A DNA stretch of 64,000 nt from Oceanobacillus neutriphilus (GCF_014645515.1 NZ_BMLW01000002.1:372001-436000), one strand, 5' to 3'; positions 25,798-35,316 are shown, counted from the stretch's first letter. Translations and numbers: made by a program. Notes: generated from the letters alone by a model not told the origin.

Positions 25798-26340
25798 TTA
25801 CTCTTTTGGTGGTTTTTGTGGAATAAACATACTCCCAAAAATTCGCGTGGTTCGTTCAGGTGTTAATTTGTTGTTGAACACCTTCTCAATCTCCTGTTGA
25901 ATGGACTGAGTAAGCTCCTGGAATTCCTCATCTGACAAATGCAAAGGTACATACGCATAGCTAAACCCTTCTTGTTCATACTGTTCAGGGGACGTATTCG
26001 CCAAATAAGACGTTGCTAATTGAAGTAAATTACCGTGAAATACGGAAAAATGACGGATATGATCTTCCTGTGAGATCGTTTCAATTTCGCCTTCAGGAAT
26101 TTGCAAGTTATCCATTTTGACTGAGAATTTACGCTCCTCTGTTCCTTTCACCTTTTTTGTTTCAATCACTTCAATTAAATTTGCCTCAAGTAAAAGATTG
26201 ATATGCCGATATAGCGTAGCTTGAGGAACATCTCCAAGTATCTCCACAAGTTGAGCGATCGTCAGTGGTTTGTTTAGCAACAATTGCTGTACAATTCGCA
26301 TCCGCACGGGATGAAGAAGTAAATCAGCATTTCCTTTCAT
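25798..26340 (-). CDS. ArsR-like HTH regulator of the ABC operon
   Basis: 180 residues. N-terminal winged helix: LHPVRMRIVQQLLLNKPLTI then AQLVEILGDVPQATLYRHIN and LIEVIETKKVKGTEERKF. A helical C-terminal half follows with FHGNLLQLATSYLANTSPEQ, resembling YdfF-like regulators. A 24-bp palindrome sits over its promoter, so it probably represses itself and the transporter genes that follow only 13 bases downstream. Confidence 0.8.
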   Translation of the reverse strand: MKGNADLLLHPVRMRIVQQLLLNKPLTIAQLVEILGDVPQATLYRHINLLLEANLIEVIETKKVKGTEERKFSVKMDNLQIPEGEIETISQEDHIRHFSVFHGNLLQLATSYLANTSPEQYEQEGFSYAYVPLHLSDEEFQELTQSIQQEIEKVFNNKLTPERTTRIFGSMFIPQKPPKE

Positions 26341-26357
26341 TGGATTACCTCCATATC

Positions 26358-26402
26358 ATTATCATTTTATAAAACGATAATGTAAAAAAACAAGATTGTC
26401 AA
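26358..26402 (-). promoter_or_regulatory. Promoter and palindromic operator of the ABC operon
   Basis: On the minus strand TTGACA (26402-26397), 17 bases, TATCGT (26379-26374). The palindrome ATTATCATTTTATAAAACGA plus TAAT (26358-26381) covers the -10 region and the start site, an arrangement for autorepression. GGAGG follows before the ATG at 26340. Confidence 0.65.
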
Positions 26403-26442
26403 CTATAGCTCTAAAGGTTTGACCACTACGCCCACTATTCTT

Positions 26443-26468
26443 CTTCAACAATCTTTTGATTGTTGAAG
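26443..26468. terminator. Perfect 11-bp hairpin between kinase and HTH genes
   Basis: CTTCAACAATC (26443-26453) and GATTGTTGAAG (26458-26468), TTTT loop. It lies after the kinase stop. The T-run is poor, so termination is likely but not certain. Confidence 0.5.
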
Positions 26469-26523
26469 GTTATTGTATTTTCTGTGTTTAAGATACACTC
26501 ATTTGTCCTATTAAGATTACTTT

Positions 26524-27156
26524 TCATATTGACTCTATAACTACTTCCCCTTCGCAAGAAGGCACTTCAAATCCGTTTAAGTAAGAAGTTAAAGCATCTT
26601 CCGTGATAGGAAAAGCTGCATTTGCATCAAATCTTTTACTCCGTATATCCAACCGTTTGCGAATAATTTCAGGACTAACTTTCAAATAAATAAGTCTCCA
26701 CTCACCACCAGCTTTTTCAATTAGCTGTTTGTATCCATCTCGTTTGGCTTTTTGCCAAAAACTGAAATCAATCACAACCTTTCGTTTATCCTGAATCAGA
26801 CGTATCAATTGATTTTGAAGCCTTCTTTCAGCTTCAACTTGATAATCGCCATATTTCTCAGCAGGATAGTCTATTCCATAACGTCCATTAACCTTCCAAA
26901 TCTCTTCATCAATCGAAAGACGTACAAACCCTTCTGTTTCCAAGCGTTGTGCGAATGTCGTCTTCCCTGAACCCGCTACACCACACATCATAATAATTAA
27001 TGGATTTGAAGTTATTTGTCTTAATATGTCCTTTATATTTTCTTCAAAATTCGACAATACTATCACTCCTAATAATTTCACCTTTTCTTCTATATAATCA
27101 GGTTCTTGTTCCTCTAAAGGATCAAAATCAATATTCGGATGACTATATGCTTTCAC
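26524..27156 (-). CDS. P-loop kinase-like ATP-binding protein, ambiguous N-terminus
   Basis: From about residue 55 a small kinase fold: Walker A IIMMCGVAGSGKTTFAQRL, FVRLSIDEEIW, then a lid region KVVIDFSFWQKAKRDGYKQL and LIYLKVSPEIIRKRLDIRSK. This is the zeta-toxin/phosphotransferase-like class often annotated as 'AAA/ATP-binding protein'. The first 50 residues (SHPNIDFDPLEEQEPDYIEE then KVKLLGVIV) do not belong to that fold and faintly recall the end of an S24/LexA-type peptidase. The same frame continues open upstream to the MFS stop. The start drawn is a GTG without good Shine-Dalgarno. Either a fusion of an older gene tail to the kinase or a late internal start. Confidence 0.65.
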   Translation of the reverse strand: MKAYSHPNIDFDPLEEQEPDYIEEKVKLLGVIVLSNFEENIKDILRQITSNPLIIMMCGVAGSGKTTFAQRLETEGFVRLSIDEEIWKVNGRYGIDYPAEKYGDYQVEAERRLQNQLIRLIQDKRKVVIDFSFWQKAKRDGYKQLIEKAGGEWRLIYLKVSPEIIRKRLDIRSKRFDANAAFPITEDALTSYLNGFEVPSCEGEVVIESI

Positions 27157-27234
27157 AAGTCCGTCATCTTTTAATCTATAAAAGGTTGTTTCTTTTTTAT
27201 CTTCTTTATCATGAACATTACTGAAATCCTCCCA

Positions 27235-28470
27235 TTAGTTATTATTAAATAGTTTGTTCTCACGCTTTAGATCATGTTGATATAAGGGATTATGCTTCCA
27301 TGTTAAAAGCACTGTACCAGACAAAAAGGCTAATACTCCTACTATATAAGGGAAATAAGTGTTAATATCAAATAAAATCCCCCCTAATATAGGACCAACC
27401 ACACTCCCTAGGCTTACATATGCATTATTCATACCCGCAATAAATCCTTGCTCATTTACTGCCAATTTGGATAACACTGTATTGATAACTGGACGCAGGA
27501 TGGAAGTAGCGGTATAAAGGAAACAAGTCAGCAATAAGATACTCCAAAAGCGTGTGATGAACAAGAGAAATAAAAAACTAATGCCACCCGCTATCATTGT
27601 TCCATTCATAACCCTCGATTCACCAAAAAGGGAAACAAATTTATTCGTTAATGACAGTTGAATTATAACACTTACAAATGCAGAAATTGTGATTACCAGC
27701 GCAATATCCTTTGCCGTATAGCCAAATTGTTTGTCAACAAACAGCCCAAAAATGGCTTCAAAAATATATAAGGCTACACTATAGAGAAATACCAAAAGCA
27801 ATGGAACAACATAAGGTGCTCGAATGGAACGTAATAATTGCTGTACCATTGGTTGGGGGGAAACGCTGTCTTCTGCCGTCAACTGTGTCTTTTTCCCTAA
27901 GGTTTCAGGTAGTAAAAAAAATGACAGTAAAAAGGAAACAAAGGATATAGCAGACGCAAAATAAAAAGGTACATATAAACCATACGTTGTTAGAAAACCT
28001 CCAATTCCAGGTCCTATGACAAAACCAAATGATATAGAGGCATTAAGGAAACTTAACCCCTTAGCACGTTCTTCTTCTGTCGTTATATCAATAATACATG
28101 CCATAGCACTGGGAATTAAAAGTGATACTGCGATACCTGTTAAAAACCTCCCTAAAAATAGCAACCAAAAATGAACTGAAAAAGCAAAGACTAATTGAGA
28201 TAAAGTGAGACAAATTAAACCAATCTCTATAATTCTTTTTCGACCATAGCGATCAGCAAAACGTCCAGCAATTGGAGATAAAAAAAGCTGAATAATACCG
28301 TATGTGGCTACTAGTAATCCCATCATTTGTCCGTTTGTATTAAATTTATCCATAAAGTCGGGCAATATCGGGATAATTAACCCAAATGCAACCGTTGCGA
28401 TAAATACACAAACCATTAAAAGAAAAAGAGTTTTTATTTTCCTCGGTTTAGATATCAAATCATCATTCAC
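27235..28470 (-). CDS. MFS multidrug efflux transporter, Bmr/NorA-like
   Basis: 411 residues, 12 predicted helices (DHA1 type). Motif A GRFADRYGRKRIIEIGLI after helix 2, motif C GFVIGPGIGGFLTTYG in helix 5, and motif B-like LGRFLTGIAVSLLIPSA in helix 4 mark it as a drug:H+ antiporter. The ATG is at 28470. The downstream kinase gene begins right at its stop. Substrate range cannot be told. Confidence 0.9.
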   Translation of the reverse strand: MNDDLISKPRKIKTLFLLMVCVFIATVAFGLIIPILPDFMDKFNTNGQMMGLLVATYGIIQLFLSPIAGRFADRYGRKRIIEIGLICLTLSQLVFAFSVHFWLLFLGRFLTGIAVSLLIPSAMACIIDITTEEERAKGLSFLNASISFGFVIGPGIGGFLTTYGLYVPFYFASAISFVSFLLSFFLLPETLGKKTQLTAEDSVSPQPMVQQLLRSIRAPYVVPLLLVFLYSVALYIFEAIFGLFVDKQFGYTAKDIALVITISAFVSVIIQLSLTNKFVSLFGESRVMNGTMIAGGISFLFLLFITRFWSILLLTCFLYTATSILRPVINTVLSKLAVNEQGFIAGMNNAYVSLGSVVGPILGGILFDINTYFPYIVGVLAFLSGTVLLTWKHNPLYQHDLKRENKLFNNN

Positions 28471-28587
28471 CTCTTTTTTTTAGATTTTATTAAACTTTAA
28501 TGTTAATAAAGCGTAAAATTCAAAGAAAACCTTCATTATATGGCCTCCCATTATTCTTGTAAAATAACACCCTACGTTAGATTAAAA

Positions 28588-29091
28588 TTAGATTTTTAAA
28601 ACCATTAAATCTTCGTCAAAATACTTCCCGTTATCTTTTAAAGCATTCTTTTCTACCCCGTAAATTTGGAATCCAAAGGATCTATATAGATTCTTTGCAG
28701 GCTCATTATTGGATATCACTGTTAAATTAATTTGTTCCAAACCGATGCAATCTTTTGCCTTTTTTATCAGTTCAAGCAGGAGCAATTTCCCTAACCCTTG
28801 TCCTCGCATTTCTGGCTTCACAAACATTCCGAAAACATTCCCTTTGTGAGCAATTTTAAGACTACTTTCACGCATAAAAGTCACATTTCCCACTAATAAG
28901 TTTCTATCCTCAAAAGCACCCAAGACAAATTTATTATCGTTTGGTTTTAATCGTTCTGCTACAGTTTCAAGAGTGAATTTAGCCTCTCTCTCATAAGTTG
29001 AGCCAAATGCTTCAGGGTTGATTTTTAATGCACTTAAACGTAATTCTTGATATAACTGAGCATCAGACTCATTTAAAATTCGAATAGTCAT
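28588..29091 (-). CDS. GNAT-family N-acetyltransferase
   Basis: About 167 residues. Acetyl-CoA binding loop MFVKPEMRGQGLGKLLLLEL (Q/RxxGxG/A), then EQINLTVISNNEPAKNLYRS then FGFQIYG. Full GNAT fold. ATG at 29091 follows GAGGAG; the frame is open upstream but non-homologous. Substrate unknown; it lies next to an efflux pump. Confidence 0.9.
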   Translation of the reverse strand: MTIRILNESDAQLYQELRLSALKINPEAFGSTYEREAKFTLETVAERLKPNDNKFVLGAFEDRNLLVGNVTFMRESSLKIAHKGNVFGMFVKPEMRGQGLGKLLLLELIKKAKDCIGLEQINLTVISNNEPAKNLYRSFGFQIYGVEKNALKDNGKYFDEDLMVLKI

Positions 29092-29521
29092 TAGCTTCTC
29101 CTCATTTCTTTTTCTCCACTTAATAATCATATTACTTCTTAAACTGGCATAGATGTATTTCAAATACTAAAGTGGACCCCAATGTCAAGACAATACCTTT
29201 TTTAAAAATAAGGTAGGTTAATAGATTGTGTCTTTGCCCTTTCACGGTTAAAGCGAGTACTTGCCTCACTGAAAATGGGAACCACTTTTTCGATGTTAGA
29301 GCCAGCCACAGCGACAGCTGCTTGCCATTAACCACCGCGCCCGATTCTTAGCAGGCGATGTAAGGGGGCGGGGCCCAGCCAGCGAATGCTTAGAATCGAT
29401 TTGTTCGTGTTACAATTTAAAGCAGGATCAGCCCCTTCAGGCTATTTTTTGGGTATCCTGCGTGAGCTCAATGAACACGGACAAAAGCAAGGTCAATGGT
29501 GGTGGACAACCGGCGATCCAC
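29092..29521. other. Gap with IS-end-like sequence and an unrecognised peptide tail
   Basis: TGGACCCCAATGTCAAGACA near 29171 resembles the terminal repeat of IS3-type elements. A plus-strand frame ending at 29520 reads KAGSAPSGYFLGILRELNEH then GQKQGQWWWTTGDPPTR without start; it looks protein-like but I cannot name it. Likely debris around the IS3 fragment that follows. Confidence 0.4.
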
Positions 29522-29818
29522 CTACCCGAAATAAATAGATGCTGGTGTTTTATAGTTTAATGACTGATGGGGACGTTCGTGATTGTAAAAATCTATATAG
29601 TCCCTTATATTTTTCCTTGTTTCCCTTGGAGTCTCGTATTCTTTTAAGTACACCTCCTCGTACTTTATGTTTCGCCAAAAACGTTCGATAATGATATTAT
29701 CCAGTGCACGACCCTTTCCATCCATGCTGATTTGAATATTCTTTTCATTTAACAGATTAATATATTTTAGACTAGTAAAATGGCTTATTTTAACGTTTTT
29801 GTGCCATTTGAATAACAT
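29522..29818 (-). mobile_element. IS3-family transposase OrfB C-terminal fragment
   Basis: Reads KYINLLNEKNIQISMDGKGR then ALDNIIIERFWRNIKYEEVY, RKNIRDYIDFYNHERPHQSL and NYKTPASIYFG, the end of an rve integrase core with the conserved Glu in IIIERFWR. The first two-thirds are missing and its 5' end runs into the ABC permease stop, so the element was truncated. Confidence 0.88.
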
Positions 29819-31001
29819 CTTTAAATTTCACTTTTCCGCTGTAATTCATGACGCCGTTCACGTAAATTCTACTTGCCAAGTGATTAATGATTGCAATGCT
29901 AGCTAGAAGAATGACGATGGTAATGCCCATCTCCGCATAGCCCGCTTCGCCGGATACGATTCTTGAAAATGTCACAATCGGTGATGTAATTGGGATATAG
30001 GAGCTAACAACAACAAGTGTTGATGCAGGGTTAAAGATGGAGCTTATTCCGATAAAAAAAGCCACCATGATGCACATAATAATCGGGAAAGAAACTGAAC
30101 CTAAGTCTTCCGTTCGGCTTACGACAGCACCGACTGCTGCATATCCAATCGCATATAATAGATAGCCGAGAATAAAATAAATGATAAAGGAAGCAACCAC
30201 GATTCCGGTTAAATTGCTTAGATCAATATCAAAGCCGAAAAATGAAAATTGTTTCCCATCAATCCAACCTAAGGAGTAACTTGCAAGAAAGCCTAGAAGC
30301 ATGATAACAATTTGCACTAGTCCCGTGACTAACTGTACAAGGATTTTTCCATACATCATATAGATCGGCTTTACTTTCGGTATCATGATTTCCATAACAC
30401 GCGATGCCTTTTCGGCAGTAATGGTATTTGCAATCATTTGACCTTGACCGAGGATTAACAAATACATTAGGATAACGAAAATATAAACGATCCCCACTGT
30501 TCCAGTCGTATCTTTTAATGCTTTGTTTTCTACGGGAACGGGTGTTACCAGTTTAGCCGCAACCTCCCGGTTAACGTTCGAATCCGCAATTGTTTTATGG
30601 ATCCCTACTTGTTGGATTTTTTGAGTTAGGATGGCCACTAGCTCTTGATCAGCAAAAGATTTATACGTGTACGTCAATGCGGGTAAACCGTTCTTTTCTT
30701 TCATTTCGATAATGCCATCGAGCTCCCCGTCTCTAACTTGTTTCTTTAATTGCGCCAGATCGCCTTCTTCTTGTAAAAACAGTTTTACCGAATTCAGGCC
30801 TTTATTTAGCTGATCGATATTTGTTTTGTAGGGCGTTGGATTAATGAATGCGACTTCATCCTTTGACCCGTTCGACGAAAAATGACTAAAGCCGAAAATC
30901 CCAAGTATAATTACAATTGTAATTAGATTACCGAAGATGAATGACTTCGAAGTCAATCCGTCTTTCAAATGAAACTTAAAAACGGTCATAAATTTCCCCA
31001 T
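29790..31001 (-). CDS. ABC-2 type permease, NatB/YhaP-like
   Basis: 403 residues: an N-terminal helix (SKSFIFGNLITIVIILGIFG), a long outside domain (to about residue 165), then five or six helices including YIFVILMYLLILGQGQMIAN, and TAEKASRVMEIMIPKVKP. This is the layout of the NatB/YhaP exporters, linked to Na+ or toxic-compound efflux. ATG 31001 follows AAAGGTGGG; the stop of the ATPase lies 2 bases upstream. The extra N-terminal 10 residues of the longer frame lie inside the ATPase gene. Confidence 0.85.
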   Translation of the reverse strand: MGKFMTVFKFHLKDGLTSKSFIFGNLITIVIILGIFGFSHFSSNGSKDEVAFINPTPYKTNIDQLNKGLNSVKLFLQEEGDLAQLKKQVRDGELDGIIEMKEKNGLPALTYTYKSFADQELVAILTQKIQQVGIHKTIADSNVNREVAAKLVTPVPVENKALKDTTGTVGIVYIFVILMYLLILGQGQMIANTITAEKASRVMEIMIPKVKPIYMMYGKILVQLVTGLVQIVIMLLGFLASYSLGWIDGKQFSFFGFDIDLSNLTGIVVASFIIYFILGYLLYAIGYAAVGAVVSRTEDLGSVSFPIIMCIMVAFFIGISSIFNPASTLVVVSSYIPITSPIVTFSRIVSGEAGYAEMGITIVILLASIAIINHLASRIYVNGVMNYSGKVKFKDVIQMAQKR

Positions 31002-31002
31002 A

Positions 31003-31887
31003 TTATCCCACCTTTTCAATAAAGATTTCATTTAATGTCGGCTCTAACATCCTGAAATTGCGAATGGGGATCGAGCATTCCTCGAATCGGTTGAGAAGTT
31101 GAATCGCTTCTTTATCATCCGTCACTTTCACGACGATGTCCGTTTGTCCTTTTTCAAAAGGTATTTTCCAATCATGAAGTGCAGCTTCAACAGCTTCACT
31201 GTTCGAAATCGTTAAATTACGGAAGCCGTAATCTTGTTTAATTTGATCCAATCTCCCTTTAGCGATCGCTTCTCCTTTTTTCATTAAACAAATATGCTCG
31301 CAAAAGCTTTCAATTTGCTCCATTCGATGACTCGACAGAATGACGGTTTTTCCTGATTTTATCTGCTCTTCAATGATCAAGGATAACAGATTGGCATTTA
31401 CTGGGTCTAAGCCACTGAATGGTTCGTCTAAAATAATCAATTCCGGATCGTGTAACAATGTTGCGATTAATTGAATTTTTTGCTGGTTTCCTTTTGATAA
31501 TTCATTTGCTTTTTTTGTTTTATATTCGGTTATTTCAAGTTTTTCAAGCCAATGATCAATTGCCTCATCAACTTGTTTGCGGCTCATACCTTCAAGCTCA
31601 CCAAAATAACGAAGTTGTGTGACAATCTTCGTTTTCGGATAAAGTCCCCTTTCTTCAGGAAGATAGCCGATTGAGACATTTGCCTGATCAAGCCTTTTTC
31701 CTTCCCACGTCATTTCCCCTCGATCCGGTGATAATAAGCATAGCAACATTTTAATTGCAGTTGTCTTGCCCGCTCCGTTTCTTCCAAGAAGTCCGAGTAC
31801 CTCCCCCTTTTTCAAAGAGAAGCTAAGATTTTTAACAGCTTTCGTTTCCCCAAATGACTTACTTAATTGATAAATTTCTAACCCCAT
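31003..31887 (-). CDS. ABC ATP-binding protein, NatA/YhaQ-like
   Basis: 294 residues. Walker A LLGRNGAGKTTAIK, signature LSKGNQQKIQLIATL, Walker B ELIILDEPFSGLDP, switch SSHRMEQIESF; the C-terminal third is the DUF4162-like extension. ATG at 31887 with AGAGGTG is preferred to the GTG at 31896. First cistron of a two-gene transporter operon with the permease. Confidence 0.93.
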   Translation of the reverse strand: MGLEIYQLSKSFGETKAVKNLSFSLKKGEVLGLLGRNGAGKTTAIKMLLCLLSPDRGEMTWEGKRLDQANVSIGYLPEERGLYPKTKIVTQLRYFGELEGMSRKQVDEAIDHWLEKLEITEYKTKKANELSKGNQQKIQLIATLLHDPELIILDEPFSGLDPVNANLLSLIIEEQIKSGKTVILSSHRMEQIESFCEHICLMKKGEAIAKGRLDQIKQDYGFRNLTISNSEAVEAALHDWKIPFEKGQTDIVVKVTDDKEAIQLLNRFEECSIPIRNFRMLEPTLNEIFIEKVG

Positions 31888-31966
31888 ACATTGCACCTCT
31901 ATTCTATTAATATTTTTTCTGATAATAAAAAGTTGCTTTCACAACTTCTCATGCATCACATTTTCG

Positions 31967-32591
31967 TCATGAGTTCTGCTGAGCGATCTGAATAAGATTG
32001 CCGCATGTATCGTCGAAGACAGCTATTGTGACTTCCCCCATTTTTGTCGGTTCCATGGTAAACTTCACTCCAAGTTTCACTAATCGTTCGTGCTCTTTTT
32101 GAACATCTTTAACCCCAAACATCGTTGCTGGAATGCCTTCGGCATATATCTTCTTTTGATACTCTTTCGCAGCTGAATAATAAATTGCAATGCGGATTTC
32201 ATACCTTTGGAGAGTTTGGTTACATGTTTGTTTTCATGTAAATTAAAATCAGTTAACAGTTCTTTTGCAAAATTCATATCGAAATTTAGATTGTAATAAT
32301 CACCAAAGCGCAACACATCTTTTACCTTCCAAATCACACTGAATGGATGTTCCTCTTGCATATAACATAAATGACCAGATGTTTGATTACGATTATATGG
32401 ATTAAATCCAAATAGAGTTATTTCATCTTGATCAGGGTTTAAATGGCCAGCTAACAGCTTCATTAAGGGTGTTTTCCCCGTGCCCTTTCGCCCCAAAGTC
32501 CAAGGATGATTGGATCACTCTCCAACAAATTCAAGCCATTTAATATTTTGGTTGAATCATAACTGTAATGAACCTTATTGACTTTTATCAT
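31967..32591 (-). pseudogene. Chimeric remnant: ABC ATPase fragment joined to a VOC-protein tail
   Basis: Starts well (GGAGG then ATG at 32591: MIKVNKVHYSYDS, ILNGLNLLESDPIILG) but shifts frame within the Walker A region near 32500. It continues GTGKTPLMKLLAGHLNPDQ and KHVTKLSKGMKSALQF (signature). Then it changes to a glyoxalase/VOC C-terminus, AEGIPATMFGVKDVQKEHER then EPTKMGEVTIAVFDDTCG then NLIQIAQQNS, ending at TGA 31967. A deletion joined two unrelated genes; neither part is functional. Confidence 0.75.
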
Positions 32592-32781
32592 GATTGTTCC
32601 TCCATTTACATCTGAAAGTTTCCTGCCGATGAATTCCTTTATAGTACGTTGGATTCATTTCTCCTCCACAGTTTTCACATTGAAACAGACTGATATTCAC
32701 CGAAATGGTGTGTACACATTTCATTTGACTCAGGAGCATCAATTGGACCATTAATCGAACTGTTAAGGTTCCTTATCTATT

Positions 32782-33378
32782 TTATACATTAGATGATCTG
32801 CAAAATTCATGAATAATTTGTGCTTTTATCTCTTCAATGGGAAACTTATGCGGATAGGTAGATATCATCAGCATGCTGCCTTGAAGCACGGACGAAAAAT
32901 ATAGCGACCGTTTCCTCGGCTCATTTATTCCCATTCTTTCAAATATTTCACATTGAAACTCAAATTGCCTTGCATTTTCTTCAATAATGAGATAACTGTA
33001 TTTTATCAACTCTTCATCAGCTTCTGGCTGAGTTTGCAAATGAAGATAGAACCGATGAACTTCCGGATTTTGATAAATGTTATCAATGGCGCCATTGACT
33101 ATATATTCAAGCTGTTCACTAGCAGTCTCTAAAGTGGTTGCTTCTTCCATGACTTCAACCACTTCTCTGATTCTTGTCTCTACCATTTCAGCAAGCAGCT
33201 CTTCTTTTCCTTTGTAATAGTTATAGAGCAAACCTTTCGAAATCCCCCCTTGTTTAGCTATATCGCTTATAGAAGTAGCGTAATATCCCTGCTTCATAAA
33301 TAACTCCATAGCCGCAGCTCTAATTTTTTCTTTGGATGCTTGGCGAATACGATTATTCTCTTCTGGTGTACGTGGCAT
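32782..33378 (-). CDS. TetR/AcrR-family regulator
   Basis: 198 residues. N-terminal HTH: EKIRAAAMELFMKQGYYATS then ISDIAKQGGISKGLLYNYYK with GKEELL. The C-terminal ligand domain is helical. It lies 7 bases downstream of the alpha/beta hydrolase in the same direction, so probably co-transcribed; it may control that gene or an efflux pump nearby. Confidence 0.9.
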   Translation of the reverse strand: MPRTPEENNRIRQASKEKIRAAAMELFMKQGYYATSISDIAKQGGISKGLLYNYYKGKEELLAEMVETRIREVVEVMEEATTLETASEQLEYIVNGAIDNIYQNPEVHRFYLHLQTQPEADEELIKYSYLIIEENARQFEFQCEIFERMGINEPRKRSLYFSSVLQGSMLMISTYPHKFPIEEIKAQIIHEFCRSSNV

Positions 33379-33385
33379 TTTAACT

Positions 33386-34135
33386 TCATTCCTCCATAAA
33401 AGCAGTGATTGCCTGATTTAACGCTTCAGAATGTGTCAGGGTCAAGATATGATCAGCATTTGGTATTTCAATAAAATTGATATTTGGAATTTTTCTAAAG
33501 TGTTCAAGAGCAAGAAAATTTTCAGGTAAATCCTTTTCGCCAATAATAAATAATGTTTTGGCTGTTAACTCTTCTAATCGGTCGATGGCAGGAGGATTGG
33601 GCCATATCATTTCAAAAGCAGGTCCACCCAACACTCGTTGAAACTGATCTTGAAGCATTTGCGTGGCAAGATTTCTTTGCGGACTATGGATAACGACTTG
33701 ATACATTGGAGAATGTAGCATCAAATCTACCATCTTCTCCACATCCGGGGCAGCCCCCATCACCTTTTGCATTATTTGCTCATATTCTGTGTAACCTTGA
33801 AATCCTGATAAAGCAGGAGCAATTAAAACAAGGTTTGTGACTTTTTCCGGATAAGTTAAAGCGAATTCAGTTGCAATTTGCCCACCAATGGAATGACCGA
33901 TGATGGTTGGCTTATCAAGCTCAAGCTCATCTATAAAAAAACGCATATCTTCCACATAGTTAACTTGGTCTTTCGGAGTTGGTGATTGACCAACACCTCG
34001 ACCATCAACAGAAATTACTTGATAATACTTAGCCAGTAGAGGTGCCAAGTAATTCCATTCCCGCAAATCAGTACCTCCGCCATGGATCATAACAACTGGA
34101 TGTCCAGTACCATTAATCTCATAGTACAAATCCAT
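33386..34135 (-). CDS. Alpha/beta hydrolase
   Basis: 249 residues with the full fold: oxyanion loop VVMIHGGGTDLREWN, nucleophile elbow IIGHSIGGQIATEF (Ser), acid in LFIIGEKDLPEN (Asp), and His in NADHILTLTHS. Similar to esterases and haloperoxidase-like hydrolases; substrate not known. First gene of a pair with the TetR regulator. Confidence 0.9.
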   Translation of the reverse strand: MDLYYEINGTGHPVVMIHGGGTDLREWNYLAPLLAKYYQVISVDGRGVGQSPTPKDQVNYVEDMRFFIDELELDKPTIIGHSIGGQIATEFALTYPEKVTNLVLIAPALSGFQGYTEYEQIMQKVMGAAPDVEKMVDLMLHSPMYQVVIHSPQRNLATQMLQDQFQRVLGGPAFEMIWPNPPAIDRLEELTAKTLFIIGEKDLPENFLALEHFRKIPNINFIEIPNADHILTLTHSEALNQAITAFMEE

Positions 34136-34341
34136 TAAAATCCCCCCATAAAATTCAAGTTTATCAACATTTTATCTTTGAATGAACACTTAGTCAATAA
34201 AAAATAACCATTTACTTTCAAGATAATTGGCTATCTATACTTAGGAATTAGAAGATTTCAAATTACCCTTCATTAATTTACAAATGGATAAGAATATTGA
34301 CGAGCTTTCAGATTGAATCCCTTACATAATCGCCGAACACC
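34136..34341. other. Intergenic, nothing recognised
   Basis: AT-rich upstream region of the hydrolase-TetR pair on the minus strand. A promoter must lie here, but I see no convincing -35/-10 pair. Confidence 0.35.
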
Positions 34342-34475
34342 CTATGGTTCCTGAGCTGATCCATAATCAATTGGAAATCCTGTTTCTTTTATGCGAGCTA
34401 GTGCGTTTTCAAGATCATCAACTTCAATTGAAAAAATCAGGTACTGGTGTCCCGAATCCACCTTATGGAAAGAAA
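34342..34475 (-). pseudogene. VOC/glyoxalase-family fragment
   Basis: Minus-strand frame HKVDSGHQYLIFSIEVDDLE then NALARIKETGFPIDYGSAQE ending at TAG 34342. It is the middle of a VOC-type metal-binding domain, without start or the second half. Confidence 0.55.
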
Positions 34476-34511
34476 CAGATTTAAACGTCTATTTTCTCAT
34501 GCGAGCCATAG

Positions 34512-34850
34512 GTTAGGAGTAGAATTTGGAGCAGTGCTTATCCCTGTTGTAGATGCCACTTATAAAGATATGCCGGAAAAACAGGTTTCTCATGGCATCA
34601 GTATCACGCGATTGCTCAACAAGTAGGTGGAGCATTTGGAACTGCAGTGCGTGCCGCCAACTTACAGAGTCAATTAATTCATGGACCGATGCTCGATGTC
34701 GCATCATGGGTCAATGTGTTCAATTATACTTTCTGGTGAACAATCGGATTTACCACGTGTGCCATTATTCCGGGGGTTTTTCTTCCAGGGAACAGACGGA
34801 AATCGTGGTCTTTTTTTTGGATGAAAAGATTGATAAAAGGAACTAGTAGT
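34512..34850 (+). pseudogene. DHA2-type MFS transporter fragment
   Basis: Plus-strand frame: GVEFGAVLIPVVDATYKDMP then VSHGISITRLLN, a stop (TAG), VGGAFGTAV, LQSQLIHGPMLDVASWVNVF, another stop (TGA), and CAIIPGFFFQGTD. It matches the last third of EmrB/QacA-type transporters such as the intact one at 36580-38001, but two in-frame stops and no start show that it is dead. Confidence 0.7.
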
Positions 34851-35256
34851 GTTTAATCACATGAATCCAAAAATAGTTGGTATGACCGACCATAAATGGT
34901 TGACCATAAAATATGGAGATAGAAAACCTGTAAAGTATATTTTTTGGGCTTACCAACTAAAGTGTGTAAATTATTCGGGTAATCGGATTTTAGTGTGGAA
35001 ACTCATTTTTATTTAATTAATGATCATAAAGCACTAATTCGGATTATCATGTAGAAAAATATATTTACTGAAACATAATAATTTTGGGAGTAGAAATTAT
35101 TTGCGGGGTTTTCTGGTGAAATTATTACATTAACCCTAATGAATTGCTAACTTAACCACATTCTTTCTCATTAGAATGTAGATTTTTTATGACTGGTCGT
35201 CCTATATTTACAAGATAATTTACATAACTAAAAAACAAAAATATTAATATAAAGGG
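34851..35256. other. Intergenic, nothing recognised
   Basis: AT-rich sequence with short repeats (GGTATGACCGACCATAAATGG) but no coding frame with a ribosome binding site. Confidence 0.4.
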
Positions 35257-35316
35257 TTGAAACTATACACTGGTGTCGGTATAATCTATCATATAAAACG
35301 ACATAAGTGTATAGTT
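35257..35316 (+). promoter_or_regulatory. Promoter with TetR-type operator
   Basis: TTGAAA (35257-35262), 17 bases, TATAAT (35280-35285), a near-ideal sigma-A promoter. Inverted repeat AACTATACAC (35261-35270) and GTGTATAGTT (35307-35316) overlaps it and is the likely operator of the TetR regulator that follows. Confidence 0.7.
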
